A stretch of DNA of 64,000 nucleotides, from positions 1,962,612-2,026,611 of the forward strand of contig VXAU01000197.1 of NCBI GenBank assembly GCA_013399695.1, written 5' to 3'. The notes beneath the pieces are model-generated. The model was given only the letters and a program-made list of their open reading frames with translations, was not told the origin of the DNA and did not search any database. Each line of letters starts with the position of its first letter. Position 1 is the first letter of the stretch. Positions 57,063-64,000 of this stretch are shown piece after piece. This DNA is from Formicarius rufipectus (Eukaryota > Chordata > Aves > Passeriformes > Formicariidae). The translations under genes were made by a program, and so were the position numbers.

Positions 57063-60000
57063 TTGTCTTGTTCCTCATCTGTAACATAATACTGCATTTT
57101 TCCTCCCTGTCATCTGTCTGCTCTCCATGGATGAGATGGTGGTCCAGCCAGGGCTCCCTTGGGTGCAGGTGTCTCAGCAGATTGTTTGGAACTAATAAAG
57201 TACTTTGGGTGATTGACTTCTGAATTTGGAACTAAGGATATTTCAGTTTGCCCCAGTTCACCACTAACCAGACTGCAAGCTTCGTAAGAGCTGCAATATT
57301 TAAATCCCAACTGCTCAACTTGATGGATTATGTGATAATCTTGGCTACTGGGTTTTTTGGATTTTGTTGTCTTGTCTTTTAAAAGGACATCACTAGCACC
57401 AGTGCAAAAAAGACCCAGAGGATGATGTCCCCAGAGGGCTGGAATCTGTTATTTCCTCAAATACAAAGAAATCTGGGCTAATGTCATGGCTTTCCCCAGG
57501 CTGAACACATTTGTCTTGTGCATGGGGATGGACCTGTGCAGAACCAGCACTGGAGCCAGGAGAGAAGTTATTTTCTTCTGCCTGCAGACCAGCTGAAATC
57601 CACATCTCTCCATTCAACACACAGCAGAGACAAAAGAATAGTCTCCAAAGGCCCAACCAACCAAGGCAAAGTCCTGGCAAAAGCAGAGCACCCCAAGGGC
57701 TGGGGGATGTGCTCGGGGCAGCCCTGCAGCAGTGAGCACCCAGGGGCTGGGAGCACAGAGTCCTCTGGAGCTGGCACTGTCCTTGTCAAAGCTGAGCCCC
57801 CTCAGTTTCCTTTGGACAGCCTGCTGCTGCAGAGTATGTATCTTAATAAAGGTTTCTCTGTTGTTACCTGCTGACACAATGCATGTACTTGGTGTTAAGA
57901 AATTGCATCTGGGAAAAGTAATATATACATATTTAATGGAAGCATTTTAGAGGCCAGAAAAGTCAAACCTCTCTGTTTAGGCTTCCCTCTGTGTGCTCCA
58001 AAACAGCCACAAGAGTTAAAGTAAGTTATGTATATGTGATCTTCTATATTAAAGGACTACATTCATATCTTTCATTCTCAGCCTCCACCTCCTCCTATTC
58101 AATTTACAGTCTAGACTGTTTAAAAATACCTTGTTACTGCCTTTTTTTTTTTTTTTNGAGAAAGGGCACTTGTGAGACAATACTCTCAGCTGGAGAGTAC
58201 ACAGATTTGTTACATGCTGGTGCATGATAACAGGAGAGGTTCCAGCAAGCTCCAATATGTAATAAACTGCAAAGAGCATAAATTGCATATGATTAAACCT
58301 TTGATGGTGGGCTGTTAGGAATTCCCAGTGCAATATGCCATGCTGCCTTTTACATCAGTCCTAACAATGGCACTCCCAGACTTGTTGGCTCCAAGGGGTT
58401 AATTATACATTATGGATTAAAACAATGCAGGCATGCTTGTTAATACTCAAATCATTGCATGGTAACCTGGGTGACTCCCTCACTGCTGCTGCCAATTTGC
58501 AACACTCACCTGGGGCAAGATAGGAAAAGCTTGTCATTTCTCACCCCTTCCACTCACTTCCCCTCCTCGTTGCTGTTTTTTCCCATCTGCAACACCAGTT
58601 TGCTTGTCAGGGTAGCTGACAGGTGAAAAGTCTACCTGATTATTGAAATTGTAAGGTCAAAAGAAATTGAATCCATCTGCCATGCAATTTACAGCCAATG
58701 CTGGGCCAGGGCACACACAGATGAGGGGCAGGTGAGGCAGGCAGAGGACTATGGGAGTGATAAAGCCAGAGGTGATAAAGAGGGTCAGGATGGAGGTTTT
58801 GCTTCTTTTCTTGGAGATGAGTGGCCTCGTGCCTTGGTTCTCAGCCAAAGCATTCACTGGGGAAGCTGGGTGATGTCCTCTGTGGCACCAAGGAGCTGCT
58901 GATGGTTCTACCTTCTTTTTTCTGTCCTGACTCCAGAAGTTTGAGTGCCTTTTCATCTGCCAGAAACCAGCACTTACATCAGAGAGGTGAGCTGAGATAA
59001 GGTATCTGTCTAAATATTAGAAATTAAGTGGGGATGTCATGCTATGCCATGAGAAACACTTCGAGAACCTCTGAGTTCTCTCTTGTTGCAAAAGACTTTA
59101 ACAGGCTGAATTAACATCCATCAACCTGGAATATAGTTATGCTTTCAGCAGTTGTAGGCTTTGTGTTTTTGTTGTTCCAAAAATAGCTTGAATTAAATGA
59201 AACTAGAAACTCTGCTCACAGCTTCCTCTCCTTCTCTGGTGGAAACCTGCCCCACTGTGTGATCACAAACCTGAACCAACTGTTCTCTCTGTTTATGCTG
59301 ATAAACTCTTCTACCTACAGACTGAAGGTACTGGTGTGTCTGAGTTAGGGTGGGGCTCTAAGCACTTTCTCCACCAGACTTAGTGCTGGGTAAATCTGTG
59401 ATGCTCAAGAGGAAGCTGGAGTTGAGCAGTTATTAACAAATATTGCATCCAAGGGTTTTCTTTTTCTTTCCCTTAAAGTGGGGTGAGATTTGCCTGGAAA
59501 TCTCCTGCCCTGGTCCTGGAGAGCCCCTCTGCAGTCAGTGTGCAGGAGCCTGGTGCTTGAGCTGATGTCTGCTGGCTCTGAACATGAGTGATTCTGTTTC
59601 TGTAGTTTACAGAATTGTTCTGTACTGGTGTGTGTTGCTGCAGCAAGAATGAATCAAACACCAGTGTGTGAGAATCCCAGTGAGTAGCTGGGGAGCCAGT
59701 ATTCATCTTCTGGAAGTTGAGCTAATTGAGCAGTGCTTAGTGTGTCTGTGTCCATATCCCCACGCAGCAACTAATCCCTGCCAAAGTCCTGGCACAGCCT
59801 GTCTTGCAATCTTTTTCTAGGCTGAAGGAATGTTTGATGGCTTAAGGAAGGGGAAAAAAAAAAGACAGAGGGGCAGCATAGAGTAAATAAGACTTTGACC
59901 TTATCTGAAGTATTCCTGTGCACTGAATCTAGCCAAGGACTCTTGAATAAAACAAGCTTGAAGTTTCTAGGCCAAGTAGGTTTTGAGATATGGCTCTTCG

Positions 60001-60480
60001 ATAAATTGTTAGAGGAATATTTCAAAGACTGAATTGCACCTCATTTTTCAAAGTCCCATATCTCACAAACACCTTGTCTGATCTGCCACAAAGTTTGTCA
60101 ATAAATTATCCCCTGGCTACTGATTGCATATGCAAAGTTTGAGCAAAAAAAACCTGCACCACTTGTCACTCCTATTCTAAACACCTTCTTTCCAGGGTAC
60201 AGCCCCTCCTCCCCTAAATATTGGCTGAGGTTTTGGGGGTAACTTAACAAAAAAGAAAATGTGTAAAACCCAAACTGGTTAGAGCTGAATAGAAAGGCAT
60301 AGAACTTGCTGTTTTCAAGCTCTTAATTATGAGGAACTTGGATCAAATAGGAAGTTTGAAACTAAGTAGTTTTAGGTTTTTTTATTTTGTGGATGAGCAC
60401 TAGGAGAGTGAAAGTACAGCAAAAGAAAAGGCCGAGGGAATTTGAAATAGGAGCAACAAATAAGTCTAGGGCAGAAACTG
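57063..60480. other. Non-coding interval with poly-T and an ambiguous base
   Basis: No gene recognised. A 15-base T run lies at 58142-58156, followed by one ambiguous base (N) at 58157. The N most likely marks uncertain homopolymer length. ORFs crossing it are unreliable. Other ORFs, up to 118 codons near 57.5-57.9 kb, have no recognised domain. Confidence 0.5.
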
Positions 60481-61560
60481 AGCAGGGAGTCAATAGTCCT
60501 TAGTGTCATCCTCCATGATCTTTATTCATAATTATTAATCTCAAGGCATTATGGCTCTCTGGCAAATGCATTCTTAGAAGAAAGGCTTGAGAAATCTGAT
60601 TTTCTATTTCAGAAGTATGGAGAAACTTTTGTTTGTTTCATCCCATTTGTACAATTGCAAAGATAGACCTTTTCTAGTATCTGCATTTGGATCCATGAGG
60701 AAGTCATTAACTGCACTGGCAGAATTAATCAGCAGCAAATGGTACAATGACTGAGTACTCCTAGTAGTATGTTTATGATATTATAAGGATTCAAATTTTT
60801 TAATCATTTCATAACAGACTAAAGCAACTTTGCATGCCCATGCTTATGAAGACTTTTTCCTTTTTGCACTGTTCACTTCTAGTCCTCCTTTGGCTCCTAA
60901 GGAAGTACAAGATTCATAGATTTTTATTTTTCCTCATAGCTAGATCCTGTCTGGAACCCCTCAGTTTTACCCTCAGTGGTAAAAAGTTCAATTAACTTTC
61001 ACAAAATAAACAACCTCTCAGACTTGGGTGTTTAATCCACACTCATGATAAGTTTACAAAGAAATCCTTGAGGAAATACCTACTCCACTGAAACATGAAG
61101 GGGAATTTGGGATGTTATTTTGTAAGATCTCACTGATCTGTTAACATGTTTCAAGTCCACATTTCTAAAGAATCAAAAGTAACTGAGTTGGGGAAGTGTT
61201 TTCATCTCCAATCAATTATTTCATCAATTGCGTTCACTCTCAAATTGAAATTCAATCCATCCTCATTACACAGATATAATCAATATCAGTAATTTAGAAA
61301 TTAGGTAATATCTTCATTAATATCCTGTTAGTGGGATTTAAAAGTCATTCCATTATTATCCAGCTGTTGTTTTGTCACAGTATGAGATAGTTTTTCAGCA
61401 TGCTGATATGTCTTGCTAACCCATACCAAGCTGATAAACACCTAAGAAATCAGTGAATAAACAAGCACCACTTAAAATGCTTTTTCATCAGGCATTGTGT
61501 TTTTTCAAGCTGCTGCCTAATAGCACTTTTGAGCAGAGCCATCACATTTAAAATACTGTT
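60481..61560. promoter_or_regulatory. AT-rich interval, possible conserved blocks
   Basis: Long AT-rich stretch with CATAATTATTAATCTC, GAATTAATCAGC, CATTATTATCCAGCTG, TTCATTAATATCC and CAATCAATTATTTCATCAATTG. CpG is almost absent. AT-richness alone cannot separate conserved enhancers from neutral AT-rich DNA, so confidence is low. Confidence 0.22.
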
Positions 61561-61565
61561 GTGGA

Positions 61566-61634
61566 TTTTTGGGGGGGTTGGTTTTGTTTGTTTAGAGGTT
61601 TTGGTTTTTTTTTTTTTTTTTGGGTTTGGTTTTA
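61566..61634. repeat. T/G-rich low-complexity tract with T17
   Basis: G7, GGTTTTG and TTTG units, then a 17-base T run (61605-61621) and GGGTTTGGTTTT. Similar in texture to the tract at 12.95 kb. Confidence 0.85.
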
Positions 61635-63110
61635 AGTGCATTTCTTTCACTACCAGCTGAAGCTGCTGGGCTGTCCCTCCCTGCTGACCCTCTTAGAGCT
61701 GCTGTGGCATGGGGAGGTGGAGTTCCAGGTGTGGAGGTGGGACACAAACACTGGTTGCTGGAGATGCAGTGCAGCAGACCCAAGACAGGAAACCATGTTG
61801 GTGAGCAATGTCTGTGCAGCAGGCTGGGCTGAAACAAATGAGTGGGGGCCCAGGTATCAGGGCTCTCCTCTGCTGTTGAGGTCCAGCTGCTGCAGGACTA
61901 GACTCTCACAGGAGAGGAAGAGTATGAACACAGAGGGTGAGGATTGCTCATGAGAGCTTTGACCAGCACACTGAGGTTTGCAGCTTCCACCTGCAGAGTC
62001 CTCTCTGGTTCCCCTTTGGCTACAGCAGTCACAGAATGACCATATGTGGTAGCAGAGGGGGCCATGTTGTTGGCAGGGTGTATCTGGAAGCTTGTGTGGG
62101 AAACTGTCCTCCACTGTACATGAGATCCAAGAAAAGCCCTGATGGAGTGAGTGTGTGGTTTTCATAGAAAGCTGTGCATGAGTGAGACTTCAGTGTTGGC
62201 CCCATCCATCACAACTCATGACTCTTATCTCTGCAATGCATAGAAGATATGGGTTATGAAAAAGCTCTAGGTGATCGCTTTTCTTCTCTGCATATGTGTC
62301 AGAAGTTGCTTAGAGCAAGCTTTGTGTTTGTTGGTGGCATGTGAAACAGCATCTTCCAGGAAACATCAGAAATATTTTATGAAGTGTAGTAATAAAAACA
62401 TCCATGTGGTACAGCCCGTGCAAAATAACACTTTTGGCTTGGAGCAGTATGTACAGTTTCTGTAGTGCACAAAGCTTTCACAAGTAACCCTTGCAGATGG
62501 ATTTCATCTCCCTTGTATTTTAATACCCATTATTCAACCCCAAGAAGCTTTTCTAGAGGGGTTGTAGAAGTATTTACCTGTGACAGACCTTTCCAGCTCA
62601 GATCACGGCTGGTTTGCACTCGGGTTGGCTCTGCCAGATTGCATCCAGTGTAGTGCTCCTGGGGAGGCCCCAGCAGCTGTGCTGAACCCCTTATGGGGGG
62701 GCTGAGAGGCCCATCTGCAGGGGTGGTGCTCCTGACGGGATGTGCAGGGCTGAGGCTGTGGGAAACCACTCAAAGTGGTGGGAAAATCCTGTGAGGGAGT
62801 CTTTGCTTCCTGAGAGGACTGTACCAGAGGGTTGATCTGGACCACCTTTGAAGAGAAAAAAGATTAGAATGCACTCAAGATGTATCAACTAATTAACAGA
62901 GCTCAGATACGGGTTTTGCTTTGTAGCTTCTGCTGCTCTGCTCTGTGAGGAGTTTGCTACATGCCAGATAAGGATCCTCCTGTGGCTGTGAGTACCTGAT
63001 CTCTCTGCTAGTCGTTTGAGGTCTGTAACGTTTGACAGGATATGAGCAAGGCTAGTATGCCCAAAGGACAAGCTGGGCATTTGTTCAGGGTTGGTATTTC
63101 TAGATCTGAT
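61635..63110. other. Non-coding interval, nothing distinct
   Basis: GC-richer than its left flank. No gene or repeat family recognised. TCACAGAATGACC near 62,030 resembles the start of a CR1 3' end, but nothing that follows supports it. Confidence 0.5.
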
Positions 63111-63330
63111 GAAGGATCACATGCAAATTACCCCTAATGAATGTTAATTACTGGAAGAGTACATATTTCGCTTGATTCCTTTTTGGCAGCTTGGGCAACT
63201 GTATTTCTATATATCTGGTACTTGAAACATTTGATTTTTAAAAAATAATAATCCTCTGTAATTACAATTGCTTTATTAAAGGTTGCAGGGCTTATATCAT
63301 CTCTGTAGTAAAACTTTATGAATTCTTCGA
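63111..63330. promoter_or_regulatory. AT-rich candidate element with octamer
   Basis: A perfect octamer ATGCAAAT at 63121-63128 is followed by CCCCTAATGAATGTTAATTAC, broken by one base. Further on are TAATTACAATTGC and CTTTATTAAAGG. It also retains CpGs (TTTCGCTTG, CTTCGATC). Octamer plus homeodomain words suggest a neural or early-development enhancer type, but that is inference. Confidence 0.35.
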
Positions 63331-64000
63331 TCTAGAAAATGATCTTCTGGCTCTTGCTCCAAAAGAGCAGCACAGGTCTTGCTAACTACTCATGCATTTC
63401 TTTACCCACTTTTCCCAGTTTGGATCCCATGATTTCTAGTAACTGGAGATCATGAGGACTGAATATTTTGCCCAGGATGTCTGGGGGTGGAAGCCCAGCT
63501 GTCATCTTGACATGGTCCCGATGACAACACTGGAGGTAACTTCCTTCTGTACAGCTCAGCTCCTCATGGTCTGCCTTATGAGCAGCTTGGACATCAGCTG
63601 AGTTTGCTGAGCAAAACTCCAGTAGAGATTTCCCTGGGTCCTGGGCATGGCCAGGCAGGGAGGTGCATGCCCAAGATGCAGAGACAGTAAGGACCTCCTG
63701 CTCTTGGTGCTGCAGGAAACAGGAGGGGCACTGGAGGAGCATCTGGATCTGAGCTGCCTGGGGTGCCTTCAGCTCTAGTGAGCACCAGGGTGCTGCTTCC
63801 AGCCCTGGTTTCATGAGCGTTGTGGCAGTCCCATGCCATGGCTCTGCTGTAAGAGTGCTGGGATGACTCAGCTGTCAGCTGACCAGACAAGATGCCCCGC
63901 AGTCAAAGTCCTTTTGTGTCTAGACTCAAAAGGATGACAATGCCCAGGGTACCCTTTGCTGCTTGTTTGGGGACAGTTGTATATCACCACCTCAGCACTG
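63331..64000. other. Non-coding interval, nothing distinct
   Basis: Average to GC-leaning sequence. A minus-strand open frame of 142 codons (63386-63814) has no recognisable domain and is not called a gene. Confidence 0.5.

Noticed and set aside
62028..62045. TCACAGAATGACC as a CR1 3' end
   Set aside because: The diagnostic TTGGAAGGGACC block does not follow.
1..64000. Bacterial or phage features, CRISPR arrays, operons, rRNA
   Set aside because: The sequence is vertebrate in character (CR1, CpG depletion with islands, microsatellites), and no such feature was seen.

Overview
The window looks like non-coding DNA from a bird chromosome, probably a neoavian such as a songbird. I found no protein-coding exon that I can support. 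The evidence for a bird is a set of eroded CR1 LINE 3' ends (near 1.7, 20.0, 25.6 and 26.9 kb, and possibly 31.9 kb). They carry the avian 3'-UTR signature: a TTGGAAGGGACC-type block, a TCCAACTCCTGGCCCTG-type block, and ATTCTATG-like terminal repeats. Other support is the low density of interspersed repeats, the lack of young SINEs, a few very old MIR-like fragments, and many short homopolymer tracts. The open frames are short, overlap on both strands, match no family I know, and lack a convincing splice or promoter context. I treat them as chance frames.

Layout. 1-33 kb is mostly featureless intergenic or intronic sequence, with CR1 remnants and several blocks that resemble conserved non-coding elements (about 1.9-2.1, 5.1-5.3, 9.3-9.65, 24.26-24.56, 25.95-26.25 and 28.9-29.3 kb). 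At 33.1-35.8 kb there is an element-like block with an octamer and a SOX-type site, then a 0.7-kb TG/CA alternating repeat with a 94-base assembly gap, then a CpG island, then a block with an AP-1 palindrome. At 38.4-38.7 kb a CpG-rich block holds a long imperfect inverted repeat. The densest regulatory-looking region is 42.0-45.6 kb. It has homeodomain-type palindromes, two diverged copies of one ~83-bp element 656 bp apart, a CpG island touching the second copy, and further AT-rich element-like blocks. From 45.6 to 64 kb there is again little: a hairpin at 47.0 kb, MIR-like fragments near 51 kb, a third CpG island at 52.0-52.35 kb with a consensus splice donor, a tandem duplication at 57.0 kb, and AT-rich element-like blocks near 61 and 63 kb.

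Overall reading (inference): this resembles a regulatory gene desert or large intron near a developmental gene, with CpG islands that could be distal promoters of non-coding transcripts. The neighbouring gene cannot be named from this sequence. Conservation was not computed. 'Element-like' means AT-rich or mixed sequence that keeps CpGs and holds dense homeodomain, octamer or GATA-type words, and it must be tested by alignment.
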